Notes: a model not told the origin generated them from the letters alone. A stretch of 64,000 nucleotides of DNA from Paractinoplanes durhamensis (GCF_016862175.1 NZ_BOML01000058.1:1-64000); one strand, 5' to 3'; positions 1 to 8,686 are shown, counted from the first letter of the stretch. Numbers and translations: made by a program.

Positions 1-63
1 GCTACGGGCCGGCGCACCCGGGCCGCAGATCCCATAACGGCAGGACCAAAGTCCCGGAGGGGC

Positions 64-101
64 TTGACCCTGACGCAGCGTCAGGCCCCGATGCTGGCCG
101 C
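64..101 (+). promoter_or_regulatory. MerR-type operator/promoter, probably giving a leaderless transcript
   Basis: A TTGACC -35-like hexamer (64-69) is followed by a perfect interrupted palindrome, CCTGACGC-a-GCGTCAGG (69-85), and a weak -10-like GATGCT at 90-95. The roughly 20 bp spacer filled by a dyad is the classic layout of MerR-controlled promoters, and a MerR gene is the third gene of this operon. The ATG at 102 lies only 6 nt after the -10, so the mRNA is probably leaderless. Assignment to this MerR protein is inference. Confidence 0.6.
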
Positions 102-860
102 ATGAGTAATCCACCGGCAATCCAGGTCCGGGGCCTGGAAAAGTCATACAAGGACCTGCACGTGCTGCGCGGCGTGGACTTCGAGGTCGCCCGGGGCAGC
201 ATCTTCGCCCTGCTCGGCTCGAACGGCGCGGGCAAGACCACCGTCATCCGGATCCTCGCCACACTGCTCAAGGCCGACGCCGGCACCGCCCGGGTCAACG
301 GCTTCGAGGTGGCGGCACAGCCCGCCGACGTCCGCGAGTCGATCAGCCTCACCGGCCAGTTCGCGGCGGTCGACGAGATCCTCACCGGGCGGGAGAACCT
401 CGTCCTGGTAGCCCGGCTGAGGCATCTCAAGGACCCGGGCCCGATCGCCGACGGCCTACTGAAGCGTTTCGCGCTGACCGAGGCGGGCGGGCGCCGGGTG
501 GCGACCTACTCCGGTGGCATGCGCCGCCGGCTGGACATCGCGATGAGCCTGATCGGGAACCCGCCGGTCGTCTTCCTCGACGAGCCGACGACCGGGCTGG
601 ACCCGGAGGCGCGGCTCGAGGTGTGGCAGGCCGTCCGGAAGCTCGCCGAGGGCGGCACGACCGTGCTGCTGACCACCCAATATCTGGACGAGGCCGAACA
701 GCTCGCCGGCCGGATCGCGATCCTCCATGAGGGACGGATCATCGTCGACGGCACCCTGGCCGAGCTCAAGGCGCTGCTGCCGCCGGCCAAGGTCGAGTAC
801 GTCGAGAAGCAGCCGTCGCTGGAGGACGTCTTCCTCACCCTCGTGAAAGGACGATCGTGA
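102..860 (+). CDS. ABC transporter ATP-binding protein, DrrA-type drug exporter
   Basis: Cytoplasmic ATPase that should energise the membrane partner encoded next. It is 252 aa, with Walker A GSNGAGKTT at residues 39-47, ABC signature YSGGMRRR at 136-143 and Walker B VVFLDEP at 156-162. The switch position reads TTQYLDEAE, with Gln where most ABC ATPases have His; this is common in the daunorubicin-resistance (DrrA) subfamily. The ATG at 102 is the first in-frame start and lies just after the promoter. The stop overlaps the permease start by 4 bp (GTGA), so translation is coupled. The exported substrate cannot be read from sequence; drug or toxic-metabolite efflux is the family expectation. 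Confidence 0.93.
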   Translation: MSNPPAIQVRGLEKSYKDLHVLRGVDFEVARGSIFALLGSNGAGKTTVIRILATLLKADAGTARVNGFEVAAQPADVRESISLTGQFAAVDEILTGRENLVLVARLRHLKDPGPIADGLLKRFALTEAGGRRVATYSGGMRRRLDIAMSLIGNPPVVFLDEPTTGLDPEARLEVWQAVRKLAEGGTTVLLTTQYLDEAEQLAGRIAILHEGRIIVDGTLAELKALLPPAKVEYVEKQPSLEDVFLTLVKGRS

Positions 861-1624
861 CCACGCATTTCTTCGCCGACACCGCCGTGCTGACCGGGCG
901 GACCGTCCGGCACGTCACCCGCAGCCTGGACACGATCATCACGACCGCGATCACCCCGGTCGCCATCATGCTGCTGTTCGTCTACGTGTTCGGCGGCGCG
1001 ATCGACACCGGCTCGATCTCGTACGTGAATTACATGCTTCCCGGGATCCTGCTCATCACCATCGCGTCCGGCATCTCGTACACCGCATACCGGCTCTTCA
1101 TGGACATCCAGGGCGGGATCTTCGAGCGGTTCCAGTCGATGCCGATCGCCCGGTCCGGCGTGTTGTGGGCGCACGTGCTGACCTCGATGGTCGCCAACCT
1201 GAGCTCGCTGGTGATCGTGGTCGGCGTCGCCGTGCTGATGGGCTTCCGGTCCGGCGCGGGCCTGCCGGCCTGGCTCGCGGTCGCCGGCATCCTGATCCTG
1301 TTCACCCTGGCCCTGACCTGGCTCGCGGTGATCCCCGGGCTCACCGCGTCGAGCGTGGACGGTGCCAGCGCGTTCGCCTACCCGCTGATCTTCCTGCCGT
1401 TCATCAGTTCGGCGTTCGTGCCGACGGCGACCATGCCCGGCCCGGTGCGGGCCTTCGCCGAGCACCAGCCGGTGACCTCGATCGTCGATACCATCCGTGA
1501 CCTGCTCGCCCAGCGGCCGATCGGCACCGGCATCTGGACCGCCCTCGCCTGGTGCGTCGGCCTCCTGGTCGTCGCCCAGGTCTTCGCCAACATCGCCTAC
1601 CGTAGAAGAGGGGGCAGGATCTGA
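857..1624 (+). CDS. ABC-2 type transporter permease, DrrB-type
   Basis: Integral membrane half of the exporter, 255 aa, starting with GTG inside the end of the ATPase gene. The chain has about six hydrophobic segments: near residues 30-50, 60-80, 105-130, 138-165, 170-195 and 228-247. The short loop after the second segment carries the ABC-2 pattern (FERFQSMPIARS) that docks to the ATPase. The size and the pairing with a DrrA-like ATPase match daunorubicin-resistance permeases. The next gene starts 2 nt downstream, so ATPase, permease and regulator form one operon. Confidence 0.92.
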   Translation: MTTHFFADTAVLTGRTVRHVTRSLDTIITTAITPVAIMLLFVYVFGGAIDTGSISYVNYMLPGILLITIASGISYTAYRLFMDIQGGIFERFQSMPIARSGVLWAHVLTSMVANLSSLVIVVGVAVLMGFRSGAGLPAWLAVAGILILFTLALTWLAVIPGLTASSVDGASAFAYPLIFLPFISSAFVPTATMPGPVRAFAEHQPVTSIVDTIRDLLAQRPIGTGIWTALAWCVGLLVVAQVFANIAYRRRGGRI

Positions 1625-1626
1625 GC

Positions 1627-2388
1627 ATGCTGACGATCGGTCAATTGGCGGCGTACGCCGGTGTCACGGTGCGGACGGTCCGGCACTACCACCAGATCGG
1701 CCTGTTGCCCGAGCCGGAGCGGGACGCCTCGGGCTACCGGACGTACACCGCGACGGCGGTGGTGGCCCTCATCAAGATCCGCACGATCGCGAATGCCGGG
1801 GTGCCGCTCGCCCGGGTCCGCGCGATGCTCGACGCCGACCCGGCGACGTTCGCCGAGGCGATCCAGCGGATCGACGACCACCTGCGCGACGAGATCGAGC
1901 GGCTGGAGACGAGCCGCAAGCAGATCGGCCGGCTCGCGGCGGGCGACAGTCTGGTGCTCCCGCCCGAGGTGGTCGCCTATCTCGACCGGCTCCGGGCGAT
2001 CGGGGCGTCGGAGCGGATGGTGGCCGGTGAGCGGGACGGGTGGATCCTGGTCGGCGCCCGCTGGCCGGACTACCCCCGCGACTGGATTCCCTACAAGATC
2101 GCGCAACTCGAGGATCCGCGAGTCGTCCGGCTCTACCGTCTGCTCTCCGACGCCCTCGACGGCGACCCGGGCGACGAATCGCGGCTGCCGGAGGTCGCCG
2201 ACCTGATGGTCGAACTGGCCGAGGAGAGCGGCGAAGAGGAGACCGGTGGCCAGGCCGAGGACGATCTGCCGTTCGACCTGATGGACGCGTTCGCCATCGA
2301 GTCCGACCCGCGGGCGGTGCGGCTCATGGAGCTGATGCGCGAGCGCGGCTGGGCTCGCTGGACCAAGCTGGAACGGGTGCGGGAATGA
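1627..2388 (+). CDS. MerR family transcriptional regulator
   Basis: DNA-binding regulator of 253 aa. The N-terminal winged helix-turn-helix is typical of MerR (LTIGQLAAYAGVTVRTVRHY at residues 2-21, then GLLPEPERDASGYR). A dimerisation helix with a DHLRDEIERLE-like segment follows. The C-terminal ~150 residues form an unassigned ligand-sensing region without the cysteines of metal sensors, so an organic ligand such as a drug is more likely. It is the last gene of the exporter operon and probably controls the dyad-containing promoter at 64-101. It converges with the ROK gene with only one base between the stops. Confidence 0.9.
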   Translation: MLTIGQLAAYAGVTVRTVRHYHQIGLLPEPERDASGYRTYTATAVVALIKIRTIANAGVPLARVRAMLDADPATFAEAIQRIDDHLRDEIERLETSRKQIGRLAAGDSLVLPPEVVAYLDRLRAIGASERMVAGERDGWILVGARWPDYPRDWIPYKIAQLEDPRVVRLYRLLSDALDGDPGDESRLPEVADLMVELAEESGEEETGGQAEDDLPFDLMDAFAIESDPRAVRLMELMRERGWARWTKLERVRE

Positions 2389-2389
2389 G

Positions 2390-3499
2390 TTACGCGAGCT
2401 GCGGCAACAGCCGTGACCAGGCTTCCTCGCCGGCGCCGGCGATCGGGCCGTCGTCGCCCAGGCTGGCCGGCCGGATCGGTGGCGGCGCCGCGCGGTGCAC
2501 CGCCATCAGCCCGGAACGATAGGCGTCGTCGATCTCGCCGGGCATCGCGGCCAGCAGGTCCACGCCGATGCCGCCCAGCGTGACCAGGTCGGCGTCGAGG
2601 CCGTTGACCAGGCCGGCGATCCCCCGGCCGAGCGCGGCGGCCACCGCGCGGACCGCGGCCCGTTCCGGCTCGGTGTCGCCGGCGATGACCCGGCGAGCGT
2701 AGGTCACCGGGTCGGGCGGGGCCGGCCGGCCGAGCATCCGGGCCATCGCGGTGCCGTCCACCGCGGTCCCCCAGCATCCGCGGGCGCCGCAGGGACAGAC
2801 GATGCCGGGATCGCCGAACGGCATGTGCCCGAACTCCCCGCCCGCCCCACGCGCGCCGACCAGCACCTTGTCGTGGTCGACCACGGCGCCGCCCAGGCCG
2901 CCCTCGATCCGCAGGTGCAGGGCGACCGTCGCGCCGACCGCCGCGCCGCGGGTCGACTCGGCCGCCGCGGCCAGCGACGCGTCGTTGCCGGCCGCGAACA
3001 CCGGGCCCGGCCACAGCTCGGTCAGATCCACGTCGTGCCAGCCCAGGGTGCTCGCGTCCAGGCGCTGGTCGGGCGACACGGTGCCGGGCACCGAGACGCC
3101 CATGGCGCGCAGGCGTAGGCCGTACGCATCAAGCAGCGTGGAAACCGCGGCCGTGACGGCCGCCTGCACCGCATCCCACCCGGACCTCGCGTGGTTGGCC
3201 CCCACCGAGGTCAGGGTGGCGCCACCGAGCTCGACCACGTCGATCCGCCACCCCTCGTGGGTGATCGCGGCCGCCAGCACGAGCGGCCCGGCCGGGTGCG
3301 GCACCAGCAGCGTGGTGGGCCGCCCCCGGCTTCCGCTCGGCGCGGCCGGCGCCTCGGCCAGCAGCGACGCCTGGGCGAGCCGGCTCACGATCTCGGTGGC
3401 GGCGCCGGTGCCCACGCCGAGCAGCCGGGCGGCGTCGGCCCGGGTCACCCCCGGGCGGGCGTGGGCCACCCGGAGCAGCTCGGTTGAGCGCGTCGTCAC
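2390..3499 (-). CDS. ROK family transcriptional regulator (NagC/XylR type)
   Basis: 369 aa. It has an N-terminal winged HTH (ADAARLLGVGTGAATEIVSRL around residues 20-40) and a C-terminal ROK (sugar kinase-like) fold. The ROK zinc site is intact: GHMPFG followed by CPCGARGCWG, the expected His plus CxCGxxGC cysteines. These proteins usually repress sugar uptake or use genes and release DNA on sugar binding. It is divergent from the MFS transporter at 3544, with a 15 bp dyad between the two starts. Control of that transporter is likely but inferred. The start at 3499 (GTG/ATG region) fits the HTH beginning near residue 10. Confidence 0.9.
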   Translation of the reverse strand: MTTRSTELLRVAHARPGVTRADAARLLGVGTGAATEIVSRLAQASLLAEAPAAPSGSRGRPTTLLVPHPAGPLVLAAAITHEGWRIDVVELGGATLTSVGANHARSGWDAVQAAVTAAVSTLLDAYGLRLRAMGVSVPGTVSPDQRLDASTLGWHDVDLTELWPGPVFAAGNDASLAAAAESTRGAAVGATVALHLRIEGGLGGAVVDHDKVLVGARGAGGEFGHMPFGDPGIVCPCGARGCWGTAVDGTAMARMLGRPAPPDPVTYARRVIAGDTEPERAAVRAVAAALGRGIAGLVNGLDADLVTLGGIGVDLLAAMPGEIDDAYRSGLMAVHRAAPPPIRPASLGDDGPIAGAGEEAWSRLLPQLA

Positions 3500-3517
3500 A
3501 ACCGGATCCCTTCTTTT

Positions 3518-3532
3518 GCTCTGATCAAGAGC
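3518..3532. promoter_or_regulatory. candidate ROK-regulator operator
   Basis: The sequence GCTCT-gatca-AGAGC is an inverted repeat with 5 bp arms around a symmetric centre. It lies in the 44 bp gap between the divergent ROK regulator and MFS transporter starts. Position and symmetry suggest a shared operator; it is short, so chance is possible. Confidence 0.4.
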
Positions 3533-3543
3533 CTATTCTGCCG

Positions 3544-4773
3544 ATGGTGACCTTCAACCGCCCGGCGCTGACCGTTCTCGGGGCCTCCGCCTTCTGCTAC
3601 GTCACCGCCGAGACCCTGCCGGTCGGCCTGCTCCCGCAGATCGCCGGGGGTCTCTCGGTCGACGAATCCGACGTCGGGCTGCTGCTGACCAGCTATGCGG
3701 TGGTGGCGGCGGTGAGCACGATCCCGCTGACCGCGCTCACCATGCGGGTCCCGCGGCACACCCTGATCGCGATCACCATGGTGATCTTCGTGGTCTCGCA
3801 GGCCGCGGCGACCTTCGCGCCGACCTTCCTGACGCTCGGCCTGACCCGGCTGATCTGCGCGCTCGCGCACGGCGTGTTCTGGTCGATCCTCGGGCCGATC
3901 ACCGCCCGGCTCGCCCCGCCCGGACAGGCCGGCCGGGCCACCGCGATGGTGTTCATCGGCAACTCGCTGGCCATCGTCGGCGGCGTGCCGCTCGGCACCG
4001 CCATCGGGCAGTGGCTCGGCTGGCGGGTGGCGATCGGCGTGACCGCGGCCGCCGGGGCGATCTGCGTGCTGCTGCTGGCCCGAGTGCTGCCGAAGCTCGA
4101 CCCGCTGCCGCACGACCGCGAGACCCGGGTCGGCGCCCAACTGCGCGCTTCGATCGCGATCATCCGGGAACCCCGCGTCGCGATGCTCTGCGCGATCACG
4201 TTGCTGCTGGTCATCGGCCACTTCGCGGCCTACACCTACATCGCCCCGCTGGCCCGCCGGGACGGCGATCTGCAGGGGGCCGGGCTGAGTGCCTTGCTTC
4301 TTGGGTACGGGGCGACCGCGCTGGTCGCCAGCTATGCGGTCGGCCGCTTCGTCGACCGCCGGCCCGGACCGGCGCTGACCGTGCTGCTCGCGGTCATGGC
4401 CGTGTCGGTGGCGGCGCTCGCCCCGGTGCTCGGCACGGTGCCGACCGTGGTCGCCACCCTGCTGTGGGGCGGCGCGTTCTGCGCCATCCCGGTCTGCTTC
4501 GCCTCGGCCGTGCTGCGGATCGCGCCGCGGGCCCGGGACGCGGCGTCCGCGGTGCAGGTGGTGTCGTTCCAGATCGGCATCGGCGGCGGCGCGTTCGTCG
4601 GCGAGCGGCTCACCTCGGCCGGCCACCTCGGCACCCTGCCGGTCCTCGCGGCGGCGCTGGCCGTGGTCACCCTGATCCTGGTGATCGCGGCCCGGACAGT
4701 CTTCCCGCGCCGACTGGACGACGCCGACCACCACCGCGCGGAGGCGGAGTTGGCCGGCGTCCCGGTGCACTGA
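3544..4773 (+). CDS. MFS transporter, DHA1 family (sugar/drug efflux type)
   Basis: Twelve-helix proton-coupled transporter of about 409 aa from the ATG at 3544. An upstream in-frame start at 3484 would run into the regulator gene and lacks a transporter-like N-terminus. The first helix carries TAETLPVGLLPQIA, similar to the AraJ/YdhP/SotB group of small-molecule exporters. Helices 4-5 hold the conserved RLICALAHGVFWSILGP and GNSLAIVGGVPLGTAIGQ stretches. It is divergent from a ROK regulator, which hints at export or import of a sugar-like compound. The substrate is not predictable. It converges with the aminotransferase gene, stop to stop. Confidence 0.88.
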   Translation: MVTFNRPALTVLGASAFCYVTAETLPVGLLPQIAGGLSVDESDVGLLLTSYAVVAAVSTIPLTALTMRVPRHTLIAITMVIFVVSQAAATFAPTFLTLGLTRLICALAHGVFWSILGPITARLAPPGQAGRATAMVFIGNSLAIVGGVPLGTAIGQWLGWRVAIGVTAAAGAICVLLLARVLPKLDPLPHDRETRVGAQLRASIAIIREPRVAMLCAITLLLVIGHFAAYTYIAPLARRDGDLQGAGLSALLLGYGATALVASYAVGRFVDRRPGPALTVLLAVMAVSVAALAPVLGTVPTVVATLLWGGAFCAIPVCFASAVLRIAPRARDAASAVQVVSFQIGIGGGAFVGERLTSAGHLGTLPVLAAALAVVTLILVIAARTVFPRRLDDADHHRAEAELAGVPVH

Positions 4774-4774
4774 T

Positions 4775-5863
4775 TCAGGAAAGCTGGTCGAGCGCGATCT
4801 CGGCGGCGGCCAGGAACGCGTCGTTCTCCTCGGGCGTGCCGATCGTCACCCGTACGCCATCGGGCTGGAACGGACGCACGATCACCCCGCGCCCCTCGCA
4901 GCTAGCGCCGAAGGCCGCGGATTTGTCGGCCAGCGGCAGCCACACGAAGTTGGCCTGGCTCTCCGGGACGTCCACGTTCAGCTTGCGCAGCGCCTCGGTG
5001 ACCCGGGCCCGCTCGGCCACCACCAGCGAGCAGCGGCGCTTGACCTCGTCCTCCTGGGCCAGCGCGGCGAGCGCGGCCGCCTGCGCGACCATGCTGGTGG
5101 AGAACGGGGTCAGCACCTTGCGGAGGGCCGCGGCCACCTCGGGCTGCGCCACCAGGTAGCCCATCCGCAGGCCGGCCAGGCCCCACGCCTTCGACATGGT
5201 GCGCAGCACGACCACGTTGGGGCGGTCGGCGTACGTCTCGATCGCGTCCGGCACGTCCGGGTCGGTGACCAGCTCCCGGTACGCCTCGTCCAGCACCACC
5301 AGCACGTCCGACGGCACCTCGGCCAGGAAGCGGTCGAGCTCGGCCTTGTGCACCGCGGTGCCGGTCGGGTTGTTCGGGTTGCAGACGACCACCAGGCGGG
5401 TCCGGTCGGTGATCGCGTCGGCCATCGCCGGCAGATCGTGCCCGTACTCGACGGTGTTCGGCACCCGCACGCTGGCCGCGCCGACCCCGGCCGAGATGAT
5501 CGGGTACGCCTCGAACGAGCGCCACGAGTAGACCATCTCGTCGCCGGGCAGGCAGGTCGCCCTGACCAGGGTCTCGGCCAGCGCGACCGAGCCGCAGCCG
5601 GTGACGATCCGGTCGGCGGCCACCCCGTACCGCTCGGCGAGCGCGTCGCGCAGCGCCACCACGCCCATGTCGGGGTAGCGGTGCGACTGCAGCATCGCCT
5701 CCGCCACCGCCTCCGGCACGCCGGGCAGCGGACCGTACGGGACCTCGTTGCTGGCGAGCTTGATCGCCTCGGCGATACCCAGCTCACGGGTCAGATCGGC
5801 GAGACTGCGGCCGGGCACGTAGGCGGGCAGACCGTCCAGGTCGGCGCGAGTGAGACGGGTCAT
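4775..5863 (-). CDS. PLP-dependent aminotransferase, HisC/aromatic (Pat) type
   Basis: 362 aa fold-type I aminotransferase that moves an amino group to histidinol phosphate-type or aromatic 2-oxo acids. Seen: CNPNNPTGT, the DEAYRELV segment, and MSKAWGLAGLRMGY, which carries the PLP lysine. The N-terminus (ASNEVPYGPLPGVPEA) matches HisC-like proteins. No his-operon genes are nearby, so an aromatic aminotransferase (phenylalanine/tyrosine, Pat) is as likely as histidine synthesis. The ATG at 5863 is chosen because it overlaps the upstream RDD gene stop by 4 bp (ATGA) and because the longer reading frame is shadow sequence. The hppD gene nearby would fit aromatic amino-acid metabolism, but this link is inference. 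Confidence 0.9.
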   Translation of the reverse strand: MTRLTRADLDGLPAYVPGRSLADLTRELGIAEAIKLASNEVPYGPLPGVPEAVAEAMLQSHRYPDMGVVALRDALAERYGVAADRIVTGCGSVALAETLVRATCLPGDEMVYSWRSFEAYPIISAGVGAASVRVPNTVEYGHDLPAMADAITDRTRLVVVCNPNNPTGTAVHKAELDRFLAEVPSDVLVVLDEAYRELVTDPDVPDAIETYADRPNVVVLRTMSKAWGLAGLRMGYLVAQPEVAAALRKVLTPFSTSMVAQAAALAALAQEDEVKRRCSLVVAERARVTEALRKLNVDVPESQANFVWLPLADKSAAFGASCEGRGVIVRPFQPDGVRVTIGTPEENDAFLAAAEIALDQLS

Positions 5864-6831
5864 TCCGAGGAGCCCTTCGAGGAGGAGCCGGTGGCGGCGT
5901 CGACGGGTTGCTGATGGTCGGGCGGCAGCGCGATCACGACCGTACGTGCCGTCTTGTCGTGGAACGCCTGCCGCAGCTTCTGGTCGAACAGCGGCGAGAT
6001 CGAGTCGACGAACTGCATGACCAGGCCGAACCCGGCGCAACCCCAGGCCGGGGTCCACAGCCCGAGCCGGGCCCAGCGGCCGAACGCGCGCCCGAACCCG
6101 AGCGGCTCGGTGTTCTCCAGCGAGACCACCTTGATCCGCATCAGGCGCTTGCCGAGGGTCTGGCCGCTGCTCGCGGTGGCCGGTGCCTCGTAGAGCAGCC
6201 AGAGCAGGGTGGCCACGATCAGCATCACCCACAGCAGACCGTCGGTGCGGCCGGACGCCTGCGGCACGTCGAACGCACTGCCGCCGTTGGCGACCGCGTC
6301 CATGCTCGCCCGGTAGGTCGGCAGGAACTCCTGCCAGAACTGGTAGGCGAAGTAGCCGTTAACGACCACGTTGAGCAGCAGCACCGCGAGGATGTCGAGC
6401 AGCCGGGCGGCCAGCCGCGGGCCGAGCCCGGCGAGCGCGAAGCCGTGCGGCCGCGCTTCGACGGGGTATGGCACGTACTGCCAACCACCGGGCGGCGGCT
6501 GAGCCCCGGGAGGAAGCTGGGTTCCCGGCGGCGGCTGCCATCCGGGTGGGGGCTGCCAGCCCGGAGGTGGTGGCGGCATCGGGCCCCAGCCGGGCGGCGG
6601 CGTCTGCTGCTGCGGCGGCATCCAGGCCGGCGGCGGCGCGGTCGCCGGGGTCACCGGCGCGGCCTCCTCGGCAGCGGGAACCGGCGGCGGCTCCTCCTCG
6701 ACCGGCGGCGGGCCGTCCGGCGGGACCGCGTCGGCCGGGATGGCCTTACCGAGCCAACCCTCACCGTCCCAGTAGCGCTGGGTCGTGGGGTCGGCCGGAT
6801 CCTTGTACCAGCCGGCGGGCAACGAGCTCAT
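5860..6831 (-). CDS. RDD family membrane protein with N-terminal DUF2510-like motif
   Basis: 323 aa. The N-terminus has the actinobacterial surface-associated motif LPAGWYKDPADPTTQRYWDG (DUF2510 type). A Pro/Gly-rich linker of about 90 residues with PPPGW/QPPPG repeats follows, then an RDD domain with hydrophobic segments near residues 145-165 and 205-225. The RDD motif GQTLGKRLMRIKVV is clear. RDD proteins are multi-pass membrane proteins, some acting as ion antiporters; the role here is unknown. It overlaps both neighbours by ATGA, so RDD-RDD-aminotransferase is one translationally coupled operon. Confidence 0.85.
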   Translation of the reverse strand: MSSLPAGWYKDPADPTTQRYWDGEGWLGKAIPADAVPPDGPPPVEEEPPPVPAAEEAAPVTPATAPPPAWMPPQQQTPPPGWGPMPPPPPGWQPPPGWQPPPGTQLPPGAQPPPGGWQYVPYPVEARPHGFALAGLGPRLAARLLDILAVLLLNVVVNGYFAYQFWQEFLPTYRASMDAVANGGSAFDVPQASGRTDGLLWVMLIVATLLWLLYEAPATASSGQTLGKRLMRIKVVSLENTEPLGFGRAFGRWARLGLWTPAWGCAGFGLVMQFVDSISPLFDQKLRQAFHDKTARTVVIALPPDHQQPVDAATGSSSKGSSE

Positions 6832-7457
6832 GGGGAAACCTTAACCACCACGGTCCCGGCCGCTTTGTCGTGCAGGGCCTGCTGGTAAGGCTTGTCCCAC
6901 AACTGCCAGAACCCGTCGAGGTAGCTGAAGAACGGCACGAAGCTCCCGGCGATGTACTCGACGAGGTAACGCTTGGCGGCCATCCCCCGGGTGAGTCGCG
7001 CGCCCGGTTCGATCGGCACGATCCGGATCTTCATCGCTTTCTTGCCGAGCGTCTGCCCGCTGCGGATCATCCACTCCACCGCATACAGGTAGTAGAGGAC
7101 CAGCATCACCACGAACAGGGCCAGCTCGAACAGCAGCATCGGCCCCACGAAATCGCGGAACATCCGGTCGGGGCTGTCGTCGTACACGTAGGTGTCCGGG
7201 TTTGGCAGTGCCTTGAACAGCACGAAGAACCCGGGAATGGCCAGCACGAGCAAAACGGCGGAAAGAATTGACATATCGATGATGTACGCGACCAGACGCG
7301 TACCGAAATCAGCGAGCGGAACACCGGCCGGGCTCAGCGGAACCGGCGGCGGAACCGGCACGTAGAAGTAGCCCGGCGGTAGGGGCGGATAGCCCGGTGG
7401 CACCGCCGGCGGAGGTCCGTATCCCGGTGGTGGCCCATATCCCTGCGGGTGAGTCAC
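6828..7457 (-). CDS. RDD family membrane protein
   Basis: 209 aa. It starts with GTG at 7457 and has a Gly-Pro-Tyr-rich N-terminal 45 residues (repeated GYGPPPG). An RDD domain follows: Arg-Asp pair region FGTRLVAYIIDMSIL, membrane segments near residues 60-85 and 115-140, and GQTLGKKAMKIRIV. It is a paralogue of the next gene, with the same linker style but without the DUF2510 motif. The two RDD genes overlap by 4 bp (ATGA at 6828-6831). No function can be assigned beyond membrane location. Confidence 0.85.
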   Translation of the reverse strand: MTHPQGYGPPPGYGPPPAVPPGYPPLPPGYFYVPVPPPVPLSPAGVPLADFGTRLVAYIIDMSILSAVLLVLAIPGFFVLFKALPNPDTYVYDDSPDRMFRDFVGPMLLFELALFVVMLVLYYLYAVEWMIRSGQTLGKKAMKIRIVPIEPGARLTRGMAAKRYLVEYIAGSFVPFFSYLDGFWQLWDKPYQQALHDKAAGTVVVKVSP

Positions 7458-7467
7458 GCGGACAGTG

Positions 7468-8598
7468 TTACAGGTTCCCGCGCAACTCTTGTTCCCGCTC
7501 GATCGCCTCGAAGAGCGCCTTGAAGTTGCCCTTGCCGAAGCCGAGCGATCCGTGCCGCTCGATCAGCTCGAAGAACACCGTCGGCCGGTCCTGCACCGGC
7601 TTCGTGAAGATCTGCAGCAGGTAGCCGTCCTCGTCCCGGTCGACCAGGATCTTCCGCTTCTTCAGCTCCTCGATCGGCGCCCGCACGTCGCCGATCCGGG
7701 CCCGCAGCTCGGGGTCGTCGTAATACGAGTCGGGGGTGTCGAGGAATTCGAGACCGGCCGCGCGCATGGCGTCCACGCTGCGAATGATGTCGTTGGTGGC
7801 GATCGCGATGTGCTGCGCGCCGGGGCCGCCGTAGAACTCCAGGTATTCGTCGATCTGCGACTTGCGCTTCGAGATGGCCGGCTCGTTCAGCGGGAACTTC
7901 ACCTTGCGGTGGCCGTCCGCGACGACCTTGGACATCAGCGCCGAGTAGTCGGTGGCGATGTCGTCGCCGATGAACTCGGCCATGTTGGTGAAGCCCATGA
8001 CCCGGCCGTAGAACTCGACCCAGTCGTCCATCCGGCCGAGCTCGACGTTGCCGACCACGTGGTCGACGGCCTGGAAGTAGCGCTTCTCCGGCGGGGTCAC
8101 GATCGGATCCCGGGTGACGAAGCCGGGCAGGAACGGCCCGTCGTACTTCGAGCGGTCGACCAGCGAGTGGATCGTGTCGCCGTAGGTGGCGATCGCGGCG
8201 AGCCGGACCGTGCCGTGCTCGTCGGTGGCGTCGTGCGGCTCGGTGACGCCGCGGGCGCCCGCGTTGATCGCGTGCAGGTAGGCGGCGTCCACGTCCGGCA
8301 CCTCGAGCGCGATGTCGTAGATGCCGTCGCTGTGCTTCGTGACGTGCTCGGCCCCGGGCGACCCGGCGTGCACCGCCCCGGTCACCAGGAACCGGGCCGA
8401 GCCGCTGACCAGCACGTATTCGGCGTGGTCGCGGTAGCCCTGCTCGGGGCCGCGATAGGCGACGCACCGCATGCCGAACGCGGTGGAGTAGTAGTGCGCG
8501 GCCTGCTTGGCGTTGCCCACGAGGAATTGCAGGTAGTCGACGCCCTTGACGGGGAAGACGTCGGCTTTGCGGGTCTCGCTTTCCATCATCTGCGTCAT
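7468..8598 (-). CDS. hppD: 4-hydroxyphenylpyruvate dioxygenase
   Basis: Fe(II) enzyme converting 4-hydroxyphenylpyruvate to homogentisate in tyrosine catabolism. It is 376 aa from the ATG at 8598; an in-frame ATG at 8643 is less likely because it adds an uncharacteristic tail. It has two vicinal-oxygen-chelate domains. The iron ligands are visible in the C-terminal half: His180 (AVDHVVGNVEL), His263 (GAQHIAIATND) and Glu344 (VFFELIERHG). The signature GFGKGNFKALFEAIE lies near the end. Its gene is divergent from an Lrp/AsnC regulator 88 bp away, probably its regulator. No homogentisate dioxygenase is in the window, so the rest of the pathway lies elsewhere or the product is used otherwise. 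Confidence 0.96.
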   Translation of the reverse strand: MTQMMESETRKADVFPVKGVDYLQFLVGNAKQAAHYYSTAFGMRCVAYRGPEQGYRDHAEYVLVSGSARFLVTGAVHAGSPGAEHVTKHSDGIYDIALEVPDVDAAYLHAINAGARGVTEPHDATDEHGTVRLAAIATYGDTIHSLVDRSKYDGPFLPGFVTRDPIVTPPEKRYFQAVDHVVGNVELGRMDDWVEFYGRVMGFTNMAEFIGDDIATDYSALMSKVVADGHRKVKFPLNEPAISKRKSQIDEYLEFYGGPGAQHIAIATNDIIRSVDAMRAAGLEFLDTPDSYYDDPELRARIGDVRAPIEELKKRKILVDRDEDGYLLQIFTKPVQDRPTVFFELIERHGSLGFGKGNFKALFEAIEREQELRGNL

Positions 8599-8643
8599 GT
8601 GCCGAGGCTGCCCGCGCGCGCCGGGCTGGGCAACAGTGAACAT

Positions 8644-8665
8644 TTACGCTGGGCACTCTGCGCAA
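8644..8665. promoter_or_regulatory. candidate Lrp/AsnC operator between hppD and its regulator
   Basis: The 88 bp gap between the divergent starts holds TTACGC-n10-GCGCAA, arms complementary at 5 of 6 positions. Lrp-type regulators bind degenerate dyads, so this is a plausible site, but the match is modest. Confidence 0.3.
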
Positions 8666-8686
8666 TTCGTACGGTAACTTCCGGGT

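Noticed and set aside
4775..6232. 485-codon version of the aminotransferase
   Set aside because: The first 123 codons overlap the RDD gene and have no aminotransferase-like sequence; the ATGA-coupled start at 5863 is used.
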